Origin: Tsuneonella rigui
Lineage (GTDB): Bacteria > Pseudomonadota > Alphaproteobacteria > Sphingomonadales > Sphingomonadaceae
DNA: 64,000 nt
Reading direction: 5' to 3'
NCBI RefSeq assembly: GCF_003958625.1
Contig: NZ_RSEL01000005.1
Location: 62,001-126,000 of the forward strand
Shown here one piece after another: positions 50,837 through 58,876 of the stretch. Position numbers and translations under genes: made by a program. The first letter of the stretch is position 1, and every line of letters starts with the position of its first letter. The notes under the pieces are model-generated. The model worked only from the letters and a program-made list of their open reading frames with translations. It was not told the DNA's origin and did no database searches.

Positions 50837-51987
50837 CTCCGCGGCAATCCGAGCACGTGCTCGGCTAGATAGGACAGGATCAGGTTCGTGCTGATCGGCG
50901 CCACGGTGTAGAGCCGGGCCTCGCGGAACTTGCGCTCGACATCGTACTCCTCGGCGAAGCCGAAGCCGCCGAAGGTCTGGACGCACATGTCGGCCGCTTC
51001 CCAGCTCGCTTCGCTCGCCAGCAGCTTTGCCATGTTGGCTTCGGCGCCGGGATTGCCACCCGCGTCGTACACCTGTGCGGCGTGGTGGACCATCAGCTCA
51101 GCCGCTCGCATCCGCGCATAACACCGCGCGATAGGGAACTGAATTCCCTGGTTTTGTCCGATCGGCCGGCCGAATACCTGGCGGTCGCTGGCATAGCCGG
51201 TCGCCTTCTCGATGAACCACTTGGCATCGCCGACGCACTCGGCCGCGATCAGGATGCGCTCGGCGTTCATGCCTGACAGGATGTAGCGGAAGCCCTTCCC
51301 CTCCTCGCCGACCAAGGCGCTCGCCGGAATGCGCAGGTCGTCGAAGAACACCTCGGTGGTCGAATGATTCATGAGCGTGCGAATTGGCTTGATCGTCAGA
51401 CCGTTACCGATCGCTTCTCGCATGTCGACGAGGAAGATTGATAGCCCTTCGGTGCGCTTCTCGACCTCCTCGCGCGGGGTCGTTCGCGCGAGAAGCAGCA
51501 AGAGGTCGGAATGCTCGGCGCGGCTGGTCCAGATCTTCTGGCCGTTGACGACATAGTGATCGCCGTCCCGCACCGCGCGCGTCTTGAGCGATAGCGTATC
51601 GGTACCGCTCGTCGGCTCCGACACACCGAAGGCCTGCAGCCGCAGTTCGCCGCTAGCGATGCCCGGCAGGTACCGGGCCTTCTGCTCGGCGCTGCCGTAC
51701 CGCAGCAGTGTGTTCATGATGTACATTTGCGCGTGTGCGCTGGCGCCGTTGCAGCCGGCGGCCTGGATTTCCTCCATGATCACCGCCGCCGCATCGAGCA
51801 TGAGCCCGCTGCCCCCGAATTCCTCCGGGATCAGCGCGGCGAGGAAGCCCGCGCGCGTGAGGGCGTCGACGAACTCACCCGGGTACGCGCGCTCGCGATC
51901 CTTCGCGCGCCAATATTCGCCGGGAAACTCTTCGCATAGCGCCCGCACGGCACGCCGGATTTCATCGAGGTCATCACGCTGTTCCAT
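50830..51987 (-). CDS. Acyl-CoA dehydrogenase
   Basis: 385 residues with the three-domain acyl-CoA dehydrogenase fold. FAD segments LQAFGVSEPTSGTDTLSLKT and KIWTSRAEHSDLLLLLART, the C-terminal QTFGGFGFAEEYDVERKFREARLYTVAPIS (in part) with the residues joining FAD and catalytic base region. Oxidises an acyl-CoA to enoyl-CoA, passing electrons to ETF. Substrate chain is not deducible. It lies between tRNA-Arg and a small divergent gene with no other fatty-acid genes near. Confidence 0.95.
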   Translation of the reverse strand: MEQRDDLDEIRRAVRALCEEFPGEYWRAKDRERAYPGEFVDALTRAGFLAALIPEEFGGSGLMLDAAAVIMEEIQAAGCNGASAHAQMYIMNTLLRYGSAEQKARYLPGIASGELRLQAFGVSEPTSGTDTLSLKTRAVRDGDHYVVNGQKIWTSRAEHSDLLLLLARTTPREEVEKRTEGLSIFLVDMREAIGNGLTIKPIRTLMNHSTTEVFFDDLRIPASALVGEEGKGFRYILSGMNAERILIAAECVGDAKWFIEKATGYASDRQVFGRPIGQNQGIQFPIARCYARMRAAELMVHHAAQVYDAGGNPGAEANMAKLLASEASWEAADMCVQTFGGFGFAEEYDVERKFREARLYTVAPISTNLILSYLAEHVLGLPRSY

Positions 51988-52068
51988 GACCTTTGCCTAG
52001 CGGCCACCGAGAGAAGCACAATCCTGTCGTTGTCACCCTTGGCCCCAACGACTAAGCCGCCCTCCGGG

Positions 52069-52145
52069 GCGCCCGTAGCTCAGCAGGATAGAGCACCAGA
52101 TTCCTAATCTGGGGGCCACAGGTTCGAATCCTGTCGGGCGCACCA
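52069..52145 (+). tRNA. tRNA-Arg (CCU)
   Basis: 77 bases with a 7-bp acceptor stem GCGCCCG / CGGGCGC, D-arm GCTCAGCAGGATAGAGC, anticodon stem CCAGA / TCTGG around TTCCTAA (anticodon CCT), T-arm ACAGG / CCTGT around TTCGAAT, and encoded CCA at 52143-52145. Decodes AGG. The convergent DUF488 gene ends two bases beyond it. Confidence 0.98.
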
Positions 52146-52146
52146 C

Positions 52147-52677
52147 CTATTCGGCCGGGTAAACCAATGCCCTGCCCTCCGGTTTCGCCGCCACCGTCAT
52201 CTTCGCGGGCTCAACGCGGTCAGCCCCCATGAGGTGCAGTACCTCGCGCCCCTCGGCGAGCAGGTAATCGGCGACAAACCGCCGATGACAGCGCCACCAG
52301 ACCGCCTCGGAGCACATCACCGCGCAGCGCCGATCGCGGCTGAGGTCACGCAGTTGCGCGAGACCGGCGTGGAACTCGTCCGACAGCGCGTAGTCGGCGT
52401 AGTTGTGGAAGCTCTGATTGGTCCAGAACGCGTTGATCTCGGGCGGCACCGCCTTCGATTTGGGCCGCCGGCCGCCGAGTTCGGCTATCCGCACATGGCC
52501 GATTTGATAGGCGGCGAGTGTCTCCGGCAGGGTGTCGAGGTTGTACTGCGGATTCGTGCGCGAGCGCGGTGTGCTGCGGATATCGACCAGCAACTCGACT
52601 GGTCCGCAGCGCAGGAGGTCGACGAACTCTTCGATCGTGCGCGTGGAATGGCCGACGGTGAACACCGGGAGCGTCAC
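52147..52677 (-). CDS. DUF488 family protein
   Basis: 176 residues from GTG 52677, overlapping the preceding gene's stop (GTGA). DUF488 features: VFTVGHSTRTIEEFVDLL at the start, LVDIRSTPRSRTNPQY, ELGGRRP, CAVMCSEAVWWRCHRRFVADYL with two cysteines. The family often occurs near DNA-repair genes, and here the gene upstream belongs to the uracil-DNA glycosylase superfamily. Biochemical function is not established. Confidence 0.92.
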   Translation of the reverse strand: MTLPVFTVGHSTRTIEEFVDLLRCGPVELLVDIRSTPRSRTNPQYNLDTLPETLAAYQIGHVRIAELGGRRPKSKAVPPEINAFWTNQSFHNYADYALSDEFHAGLAQLRDLSRDRRCAVMCSEAVWWRCHRRFVADYLLAEGREVLHLMGADRVEPAKMTVAAKPEGRALVYPAE

Positions 52678-53246
52678 GCGAGCGCCTCGCGCACCGCCTT
52701 GCGCAGGACGGGGAACACCTCGTCGACGAACCAGGGGTTTTGCGCAATCCAATGCCGCGACCGCCACGACGGGTGCGGCAGCGGGATGACGCTCGGCAGG
52801 TGCTCGCGGAAGTTTCGCACCCGCTCGCCCATCTTGCCGGGACCGAGCTCCGCGATTTGCGCGTATGATCCGATGAGCAGGGTCAGCCGCAGGTCGCTCA
52901 ACTGGTTCAGCAAACGGCCGCGCCAGAGCGGCGCGCATTCGGACCGTGGCGGTGCGTCTCCGCTCGCGCCGCGTCCCGGATAGCACAGCCCCATCGGGAC
53001 GATCGCGAACTTGGCCGGATCATAGAACTCTTGCCGCGAGACGCCGAGCCATTCACGCAAGTGATCGCCCGAGGCATCGTCGAATGGCACGCCGCTGTGG
53101 TGCACCTTGGTCCCGGGCGCCTGGCTGGCGATCAGGATGCGGGCGCTGGGTGAAATCTGCAGAACCGGCCGCGGCCCGAGCGGCAGCGCCTCGCTGCACA
53201 CGCGGCAGGCACGGATCTCATCCAGCAGGCTGTCGAGCGACTCCAC
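52674..53246 (-). CDS. Uracil-DNA glycosylase superfamily protein
   Basis: 190 residues from GTG 53246. UDG-type motif 1 SQAPGTKVHHSGVPF (GQAPG-like) and motif 2 PLPHPSWRSR are in place, with LLIGSYAQ as the central strand. The N-terminus has CRVC, but not the full set of four cysteines needed for the iron-sulfur cluster of family 4/5 enzymes. Probably a base-excision glycosylase of the small COG1573-related group. Coupled to DUF488 downstream and seven bases after DUF1178. Confidence 0.85.
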   Translation of the reverse strand: MESLDSLLDEIRACRVCSEALPLGPRPVLQISPSARILIASQAPGTKVHHSGVPFDDASGDHLREWLGVSRQEFYDPAKFAIVPMGLCYPGRGASGDAPPRSECAPLWRGRLLNQLSDLRLTLLIGSYAQIAELGPGKMGERVRNFREHLPSVIPLPHPSWRSRHWIAQNPWFVDEVFPVLRKAVREALA

Positions 53247-53252
53247 GTTGCG

Positions 53253-53711
53253 TCACTGGATTTCATCCGGCGGTGCGACCGGAAATGGGAGCGGCGATAC
53301 CGCGATGCCTTCATCCGCCAGCGCAGCCGCTTCGTCGCGGGTGGCCTGACCATGGATAGTCGAGTGCGGTCGTTCGCCATAATGCATGGCTCCGCTTTCC
53401 TCGGCGAACCGCGTCCCGACCCAAGTGCTGTCCTGCAGCGCCTTGGCCTGCGCGGTAGCAAGCGCTTCCATCGCCCGAACGACTTCCGGCGGGAGCTTGC
53501 CGGTCACTGCGTTCGCCGCCGGCGCCATCTCCGCCCGCGTGTTGCCCTTGGCGGGGACGGCGGGGGCCATCGGCGCCTTCGCGATCTCCGCCGAACTGCA
53601 GTGCGGACAGGCGACGAGCCCCCGTGCCTGCTGGTCGGCAAACGCGCCCGACGAGGCGAACCAGCCTTCGAAGCGGTGTCCTTCAGCGCAAACGAGGTCG
53701 AATACGATCAT
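53253..53711 (-). CDS. DUF1178 family protein (zinc-ribbon N-terminus)
   Basis: 152 residues. Starts MIVFDLVCAEGHRFEGWF and has a second pair CPHC, giving a C-x2-H / CPHC zinc-ribbon-like N-terminus typical of DUF1178. The middle is Ala/Pro-rich, and the conserved C-terminal segment STWVGTRFAEESGAMHYGE is characteristic. Family function unknown. Lies six bases after the amidase gene stop and is probably cotranscribed with grxC, the amidase, the UDG-like gene and DUF488. Confidence 0.93.
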   Translation of the reverse strand: MIVFDLVCAEGHRFEGWFASSGAFADQQARGLVACPHCSSAEIAKAPMAPAVPAKGNTRAEMAPAANAVTGKLPPEVVRAMEALATAQAKALQDSTWVGTRFAEESGAMHYGERPHSTIHGQATRDEAAALADEGIAVSPLPFPVAPPDEIQ

Positions 53712-53717
53712 CAGCCG

Positions 53718-54533
53718 TCAGGTGGCGATGGCGCGGCGGTTGGCAAGGCTGGGGAGCTGGGCTCGCACCTCCGCAATGCGCGCGGGGTCGATCTCGGCAA
53801 AGCCGACGCCGGGCGCCTCGCCGCCCATGTCGAGCAGCACTTCGCCCCACGGGTCGATGACCAGGCTGTGCCCGTATGTGCGCCGGCCATCCTGGTGCTC
53901 GCCCACCTGGGCAGCGGCAACGACATAGGCGCTTGCTTCGACTGCTCGAGCTCGCTGGAGCAAGTGCCAGTGCGCCTTGCCGGTGGGCACCGTGAAGGCA
54001 GCTGGGATCGCGATGACGTCGCACCTGCGCTGCCCAAGTGCTTCGAACAGCGCGGGAAAGCGGATGTCGTAGCAGACGGTGAGGCCGAGCGTGCCCACCG
54101 GGGTTTCGGCGCTGACGACCTCGGCGCCCGGTTCGTAAGCGTTCGATTCGCGCCAGCTTTCGCCGCTCGCGAGATCGACATCGAACATGTGCATCTTGTC
54201 GTAGCGGGCCGTAACCTGACCTTGGTCGTCAATGAGTAGCGACCTGTTAGCCCAACGTCCGTTGTCGTTGACCACGGCGAGTGAACCGAGCGCGATCCAC
54301 ATGCTGTGCCGAGCAGCGGCCTCGCGAGCGGCGGCGAGCACCGGGTTGTCGGCCTCGGGCACGATATGCGTGGCCGCCCGTGCCCGATCCCGATCGAGCA
54401 GACCGCTCATCTCGGGCGTGAACAGCATGGCCGCCCCACCCGCTGCGGCCTCAGCAGCAGCGTCGACGATCGTGCGCGCATTCGCCGCCGGGTCGATCCC
54501 CGCGGTCATCTGCAGCACCGCGAGACGGGTCAT
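53718..54533 (-). CDS. Carbon-nitrogen hydrolase (Nit1/Nit2-like amidase)
   Basis: 271 residues with the nitrilase-superfamily Glu-Lys-Cys triad in FTPEMSGL, KMHMFDVD and TVCYDIRFPALFEALG. The closest type is the NIT1/YbeM group that hydrolyses deaminated glutathione. Its coupling to glutaredoxin (stop and start overlap by four bases) fits a glutathione-linked repair role, though this is inference. Start ATG 54533. Confidence 0.92.
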   Translation of the reverse strand: MTRLAVLQMTAGIDPAANARTIVDAAAEAAAGGAAMLFTPEMSGLLDRDRARAATHIVPEADNPVLAAAREAAARHSMWIALGSLAVVNDNGRWANRSLLIDDQGQVTARYDKMHMFDVDLASGESWRESNAYEPGAEVVSAETPVGTLGLTVCYDIRFPALFEALGQRRCDVIAIPAAFTVPTGKAHWHLLQRARAVEASAYVVAAAQVGEHQDGRRTYGHSLVIDPWGEVLLDMGGEAPGVGFAEIDPARIAEVRAQLPSLANRRAIAT

Positions 54534-54796
54534 CCGCCGGCCAGCAGCGGATCGAGCTTGCCCGCGGCGTCGAGCGCGTGGAGATCATCCGAGCCACCGA
54601 CGTACGTCTCGCCGATGAAGATCTGCGGCACCGTGCGCGCCATCGGTGCGCGAGCGAGCATCTCGTCGCGCTTGGGGCCGCCCATGGTGATGTCGTGCTC
54701 GGTGTACTCAACGCCCTTGTGGTCTAGCAGGCGCTTGGCGCGAAAGCAGAAACCGCAGCCGAACTTGGTGTAGATCACGACTTCCGGGCTGGCCAT
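54530..54796 (-). CDS. grxC: Glutaredoxin 3 (dithiol)
   Basis: 88 residues. Active site Cys14-Gly-Phe-Cys17 in YTKFGCGFCFRAKRLL, the cis-proline segment TVPQIFIGETYVGGSDDL that binds glutathione, and the usual short length. Reduces disulfides using glutathione. First gene of the minus-strand group grxC-amidase-DUF1178-UDG-DUF488, divergent from the heat-shock gene. Confidence 0.96.
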   Translation of the reverse strand: MASPEVVIYTKFGCGFCFRAKRLLDHKGVEYTEHDITMGGPKRDEMLARAPMARTVPQIFIGETYVGGSDDLHALDAAGKLDPLLAGG

Positions 54797-54828
54797 TTCT
54801 CGTCCTTCAATTCGCGCCGCGCGGACCC

Positions 54829-54856
54829 CTTGAACCGTCCGACCGGGCGACTAGAT
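54829..54856 (+). promoter_or_regulatory. RpoH (sigma-32) type promoter for the small heat-shock gene
   Basis: CTTGAA at 54829-54834 is a perfect -35 element of alphaproteobacterial heat-shock promoters. Sixteen bases later CTAGAT (54851-54856) resembles the -10 element. Transcription would begin near 54864, leaving a leader of about 98 bases that contains the thermometer-like element. Match is by eye. Confidence 0.65.
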
Positions 54857-54863
54857 TTCCTGT

Positions 54864-54961
54864 GCCGATCCGTGCCGCAGAGCGGGCGGAAAGGCAATTG
54901 CGACGGGCGCCAAGCGGGCTCGCCGCCTTTGGTTCAAATTGCTCATTGGAGGATTTGTTTC
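54864..54961 (+). promoter_or_regulatory. ROSE-like RNA thermometer in the hsp20 leader
   Basis: Just before the start codon the leader contains TTGCT (54939-54943) and GGAGGA (54948-54953). The pairing U-A, U-G, bulged G, C-G, U-A with a six-base loop buries the Shine-Dalgarno sequence, as in the 3' hairpin of ROSE elements. GC-rich segments upstream (for example GGGCGCCAAGCGGGCTCGCC) can form the additional stems. Heat would open the hairpin and free the ribosome site. ROSE elements control hsp20/ibpA genes in rhizobia and relatives, fitting the gene behind it. Confidence 0.7.
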
Positions 54962-55441
54962 ATGTCACGTCTCGATTTCACCCCCTATCGCCGGACCACC
55001 GTCGGCTTCGACAAGCTGTTCGATCTGTTGGAGAACCAGGTGCGCAACAACGCCGGCGACAACTACCCCCCGTTCAACATCGAACGCCGCGGCGATGACG
55101 AATATCGCATCACGCTGGCGGTCGCGGGCTTCCGCGCCGGAGACCTCGACATCACCGCGCAGCAGAACCTGCTGGTCGTCGTGGGCAAGAAGCGCCCGGA
55201 AGCGACGCAGGGCGAGATGCTGCACGTCGGTATCGCCAACCGCGGTTTCGAGCGCCGATTCGAACTGGCCGATTACGTGCGGGTCGATAACGCCGATCTC
55301 GCCGATGGCCTGCTGACGATCGATCTGGTGCGCGAAGTGCCGGAAGCGATGAAGCCCAAGAAGATCCACGTGGGCGGCCAGCCCTCGCTCGAGGTGGTCA
55401 AGGATGCTTCGAAGGACGAAGGGCAGTCGGACGCGGCCTGA
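54962..55441 (+). CDS. Small heat-shock protein, Hsp20/IbpA family
   Basis: 159 residues from ATG 54962, eight bases after GGAGGA. The alpha-crystallin domain spans about residues 38-130, starting with YPPFNIERRGDDEYRITLAV, with the class-A segment LLVVVGKK, RGFERRFELADYV and DLADGLLTIDLVREVPEAMKP, whose last part is the usual A-x-x-x-L-like end. ATP-independent holdase that binds unfolding proteins. Expression is probably doubly heat-controlled by an RpoH promoter and an RNA thermometer. Confidence 0.96.
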   Translation: MSRLDFTPYRRTTVGFDKLFDLLENQVRNNAGDNYPPFNIERRGDDEYRITLAVAGFRAGDLDITAQQNLLVVVGKKRPEATQGEMLHVGIANRGFERRFELADYVRVDNADLADGLLTIDLVREVPEAMKPKKIHVGGQPSLEVVKDASKDEGQSDAA

Positions 55442-55471
55442 TCGCCGCGCTAGCTAGACCCTGAAACGATA

Positions 55472-55497
55472 GGAGGCGGACCTTTCGGCCCGCCTCC
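55472..55497 (+). terminator. Hairpin after hsp20, possible terminator
   Basis: An 8-bp stem GGAGGCGG / CCGCCTCC with a ten-base loop, 30 bases after the hsp20 stop. No T-run follows, so it may act as an mRNA-stabilising stem or a rho-assisted terminator rather than a classical one. Confidence 0.5.
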
Positions 55498-55720
55498 GCG
55501 ACGTTGACGCCGCCTCGGGCGAAACTGACCGTCCGGGTCGCAGAAGACGATCAAGTCCGCACCAAGCTGTCCGCGATTTGCCAAACCGGCCGCGGACCGC
55601 ACGAATCGGCTGTCGCGCCCCGGAAACTTAGCAAAAAGCAATCTTTTGCGTGAGCGCCGCTCCCCTAACGGCTGCCCTGCGATTGGCAACATATATTCCG
55701 ATTTGCGCCGCCGCGCTTGT

Positions 55721-55747
55721 AAAAAATTGCTCCCTAACTTTCGAGAG
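55721..55747 (-). terminator. Rho-independent terminator of pyrG
   Basis: On the minus strand CTCTC (55747-55743) can pair with GGGAG (55734-55730), including one G-T pair, followed closely by CAATTTTTT. It lies seven bases after the pyrG stop. The stem is short, so confidence is moderate. Confidence 0.55.
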
Positions 55748-55753
55748 GTTTCT

Positions 55754-57385
55754 CTAAACGAGACGCGCCTGCTGCAACGCGGCGCCGATGAAACCTGCGA
55801 AAAGCGGGTGCGGATCGAACGGCTTGCTCTTGAGCTCGGGGTGGAACTGCACGCCGATAAACCATGGGTGGTCGGGCCGCTCGACAATTTCCGGCAACAG
55901 GCCATCGGGCGACATGCCCGAGAACACCATGCCGTCCTTCTCCAGCGCGCCGCGATAGGCCGAGTTGACCTCGTAGCGATGACGGTGGCGCTCGCTGATC
56001 GTGGTCACGCCGCCGTAGATCGCGCTGACGTGGCTGTTGCCCGACAACTGCGCTTCGTAGGCGCCGAGCCGCATGGTGCCGCCCAGATCACCCTCGGCGC
56101 TGCGCTGCTGCAGGCCTTCCTTGCTCATCCATTCGGTGATGATGCCGACGACGGGCTCGTCGGTCGGGCCGAATTCGGTCGAGCTGGCGTTGGGCTGCCC
56201 CGCGGCGCGCACGCCCTCGATGCAGGCCATCTGCATGCCCAGGCAGATGCCGAGGAACGGCACCTTGCGCTCCTTGGCGAAGCGCACCGAGGAGATCTTG
56301 CCCTCGCTGCCGCGCTCGCCGAAGCCGCCCGGCACCAGGATGCCGTGCATCGGTTCGAGCTGGGCGGCGATGTCCTCATCGTCCTTCTCGAACAGCTCGG
56401 CGTCGATCCAGCGGATGTGGACCTTGACGCGGTTGGCCATCCCGCCGTGGACCAGCGCTTCGTTGAGCGACTTGTAGGCGTCCGGTAGCCCGACATACTT
56501 GCCGACCACGCCGATCGTCACCTCGCCTTCGGGATGCTCGTAGCGGTCAAGGATGTCGTCCCACCGCGACAGGTCCGGGTCCGGCGCGGTCATGCCGAAG
56601 TGGCGCAGGACCTCGCTGTCGAGGCCTTCGCGGTGATACTGCAACGGCACTGCATAAATGCTGCTCGCGTCGAGCGCGGGAATGACCGCTTCCTTGCGTA
56701 CGTTGCAGAACAGCGCGATCTTCGCGCGCTCGCTGTCCGGCAGCGGCTTTTCGCAGCGGCACAGCAGGATGTCGGGCTGGATGCCCAGCCCGGTCATCTC
56801 GCGCACCGAGTGTTGCGTCGGCTTCGTCTTCAGCTCGCCCGCAGCCGCGATGTAGGGCACCAGCGTGACGTGGACCGAGCAGGTGTTTTCGCGCCCGAGC
56901 TCGTTCCTTAGCTGCCGCAGCGCTTCGATGAACGGCAGGCTCTCGATATCGCCGACCGTGCCGCCGATTTCGCACAGCACGAAATCGAGGTCGCTGGTAT
57001 CGTCCTGCGCGAACTGCTTGATCGCATCCGTGACGTGAGGGATTACCTGCACGGTGGCGCCGAGGTAGTCGCCGCGCCGCTCCTTGGCGATGATGTCGCG
57101 GTAGATGCGCCCCGAGGTGATGTTGTCGCCCTGGTGCGCGGAGACGCCGGTAAAGCGTTCGTAGTGACCGAGGTCGAGGTCGGTCTCGGCCCCGTCGTCG
57201 GTCACGTAGACCTCGCCGTGCTGGTAGGGGCTCATCGTCCCCGGATCGACGTTCAGGTAGGGATCGAACTTGCGGATGCGCACGCGGAATCCGCGCGCTT
57301 GCAGGAGAGCCGCGAGGCTCGCCGCCATGAGACCTTTGCCGAGCGAGGAGACCACGCCGCCGGTGATAAATATATACCGCGCCAT
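55754..57385 (-). CDS. pyrG: CTP synthase
   Basis: Converts UTP to CTP using ATP and glutamine. 543 residues: synthetase domain ([20 protein letters not shown] at the N-terminus, [32 protein letters not shown]) and C-terminal class I glutamine amidotransferase with the cysteine in [15 protein letters not shown] and the His/Glu pair in [13 protein letters not shown]. Preceded by secG and tpiA on the same strand in the order tpiA-secG-pyrG, a widespread arrangement. Confidence 0.98.
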   Translation of the reverse strand: MARYIFITGGVVSSLGKGLMAASLAALLQARGFRVRIRKFDPYLNVDPGTMSPYQHGEVYVTDDGAETDLDLGHYERFTGVSAHQGDNITSGRIYRDIIAKERRGDYLGATVQVIPHVTDAIKQFAQDDTSDLDFVLCEIGGTVGDIESLPFIEALRQLRNELGRENTCSVHVTLVPYIAAAGELKTKPTQHSVREMTGLGIQPDILLCRCEKPLPDSERAKIALFCNVRKEAVIPALDASSIYAVPLQYHREGLDSEVLRHFGMTAPDPDLSRWDDILDRYEHPEGEVTIGVVGKYVGLPDAYKSLNEALVHGGMANRVKVHIRWIDAELFEKDDEDIAAQLEPMHGILVPGGFGERGSEGKISSVRFAKERKVPFLGICLGMQMACIEGVRAAGQPNASSTEFGPTDEPVVGIITEWMSKEGLQQRSAEGDLGGTMRLGAYEAQLSGNSHVSAIYGGVTTISERHRHRYEVNSAYRGALEKDGMVFSGMSPDGLLPEIVERPDHPWFIGVQFHPELKSKPFDPHPLFAGFIGAALQQARLV

Positions 57386-57477
57386 GGGAGTCGGGCCTTA
57401 AGCGTCAATCGGGATTCGGCGCAAGCGGGTTGGTGCGGCGACGCGCCGCAATCCACAACCGCCTGATCGTGAGTGTG

Positions 57478-57840
57478 CTAGCCGGCGACCCCGGCGAGCG
57501 GGTCTTCGCCGGTCGCGGGCGCCGACGGCGTGGTCTGCGCGGGAGCGGCCGGCGCTTCCGGAACCGGTGCCGCCCGGTCGAGCGTCGATTCGACCGTCGT
57601 GGAACCGCCCGCGCTTTTTGCGGCGATTGCCGCCAGGATGATCGACAGGAGGATGAACACGATCGCCAGCCAGCGGGTTGCGCGGGTCAGGAAATCCGCT
57701 GCGCCGCGTGCGCTCATCATTCCGCTCGGGCCGCCGCCAATGCCCAGGCCGCCGCCTTCGGAGCGTTGGATGAGGATGACCCCAACCAGCGCGGCGGCGA
57801 CGATCGCTTGGAGGACGAGGAGGAAAATGAACAGCGACAT
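57478..57840 (-). CDS. secG: Preprotein translocase subunit SecG
   Basis: 120 residues. Two membrane helices (about 4-22 and 54-72) flanking the conserved loop VILIQRSEGGGLGIGGGPSG and FLTRATRWLA, the SecG hallmark. A low-complexity Ala/Pro/Glu tail of about 40 residues follows (VPEAPAAPAQTTPSAPATGE), as in many alphaproteobacterial SecG proteins. It assists SecYE-SecA protein export. Located between tpiA and pyrG as usual. Confidence 0.95.
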   Translation of the reverse strand: MSLFIFLLVLQAIVAAALVGVILIQRSEGGGLGIGGGPSGMMSARGAADFLTRATRWLAIVFILLSIILAAIAAKSAGGSTTVESTLDRAAPVPEAPAAPAQTTPSAPATGEDPLAGVAG

Positions 57841-57919
57841 GGGATCAGACGGGTCCGGTGTGATTGCCCGCGCGACTTAGGCGCGACGGACGGTTACGGC
57901 AAGGGCAGCGCGTTGAGGC

Positions 57920-58684
57920 TCAGGCGTCCTGCAGGTCGACGCTGGCCATGACGATGCCGAGGAAGCTCTCGGCGGTCAGGCTCGCGCCGCCCACCAGTGC
58001 CCCGCCCACCTCGTCGGCGCCGAGCAGCTCGCGCGCGTTCTCCGGCTTGACCGAGCCGCCGTAGAGGATGCGGACCGCGCTGCCCTGTTCCTCGCCATAG
58101 CGCTCGACCAGCAACTTGCGGATCGCGCGGTGCATCGTGCCGATGTCCGCGACCGTCGGCGTGCGGCCGGTGCCGATCGCCCAGATCGGTTCGTAGGCGA
58201 CCGAAAGGCGCTCGTCAGCGGCGTCGATTGCTGCGGGCAGCGAGGCGGCAAGCTGGCCGGTCACAAACCGCTCCGCCTCACCGGCGTCGCGGGTCGCTTC
58301 GGTCTCGCCGCAGCAAACGATCAGCTTGAGACCAGCGGCGAGCGCAGCGTCCGCCTTGGCAAGTACCAGCGCATCGCTCTCGCCGTGGCCCTGGCGCCGC
58401 TCGCTGTGGCCCAGGATCACGAACTTGGCGCCCGAATCGGCGACCATCGCAGCGGAGATATCGCCGGTGTACGCGCCGTCGGGGGAAGGTGAGCAATCCT
58501 GCGCGCCGACACCGATCTGCTCGGCCTCGCGGTGGACCGCGTGAATCAGGGTAAACGGCGGCGCCAGCGCGACTTCGACTTTCATCAGCCGCTGCGCCGA
58601 GCGGTCGATCGCCCGCGCCTCCGCCAGCATCGCCCGCGTGCCGTTCATTTTCCAGTTGCCGACGACGTAGGGCCGCAGGGCCAT
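57920..58684 (-). CDS. tpiA: Triosephosphate isomerase
   Basis: Interconverts dihydroxyacetone phosphate and glyceraldehyde 3-phosphate. Start ATG 58684 (MALRPYVVGNWKMNGT) is preferred to ATG 58690 because GAGGA is then seven bases upstream. 254 residues with the substrate lysine in GNWKMNG, the catalytic histidine in VILGHSERRQGHGES, the catalytic glutamate in SVAYEPIWAIGTGRTP, and the phosphate loop YGGSVKPENARELL. Confidence 0.98.
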   Translation of the reverse strand: MALRPYVVGNWKMNGTRAMLAEARAIDRSAQRLMKVEVALAPPFTLIHAVHREAEQIGVGAQDCSPSPDGAYTGDISAAMVADSGAKFVILGHSERRQGHGESDALVLAKADAALAAGLKLIVCCGETEATRDAGEAERFVTGQLAASLPAAIDAADERLSVAYEPIWAIGTGRTPTVADIGTMHRAIRKLLVERYGEEQGSAVRILYGGSVKPENARELLGADEVGGALVGGASLTAESFLGIVMASVDLQDA

Positions 58685-58876
58685 GTGCATTCCTCAAGAT
58701 GATCAGGGTAAGGTGTCGGGCCGCGCTATAAGGGCGGACGCCACCTGCCCGCTAGCGTGCAAAAGCGCCTGCGTCAAAACGGCGCAGCACCTGTTGCGGC
58801 AAGGTCGCAGGCCCCCTAAAGGTCGCGCCGTTCCGCGCCCCGTGCGCGCCCATATCCGGCAGGCGTTAACCCACCC

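Larger units (their letters stand above)
55442..55753. other. Gene-free stretch between hsp20 and pyrG
   Basis: 312 bases between convergent genes. It holds a hairpin after hsp20, a probable pyrG terminator at the right end, and the inverted repeat GCAAAA / TTTTGC at 55631-55649. I see no credible ORF and no convincing small-RNA promoter in the middle. Confidence 0.6.

Noticed and set aside
55500-55720. A small RNA gene in the hsp20-pyrG gap
   Set aside because: The inverted repeat at 55631-55649 is AT-rich and weak, and no promoter-plus-terminator pair can be drawn around it.
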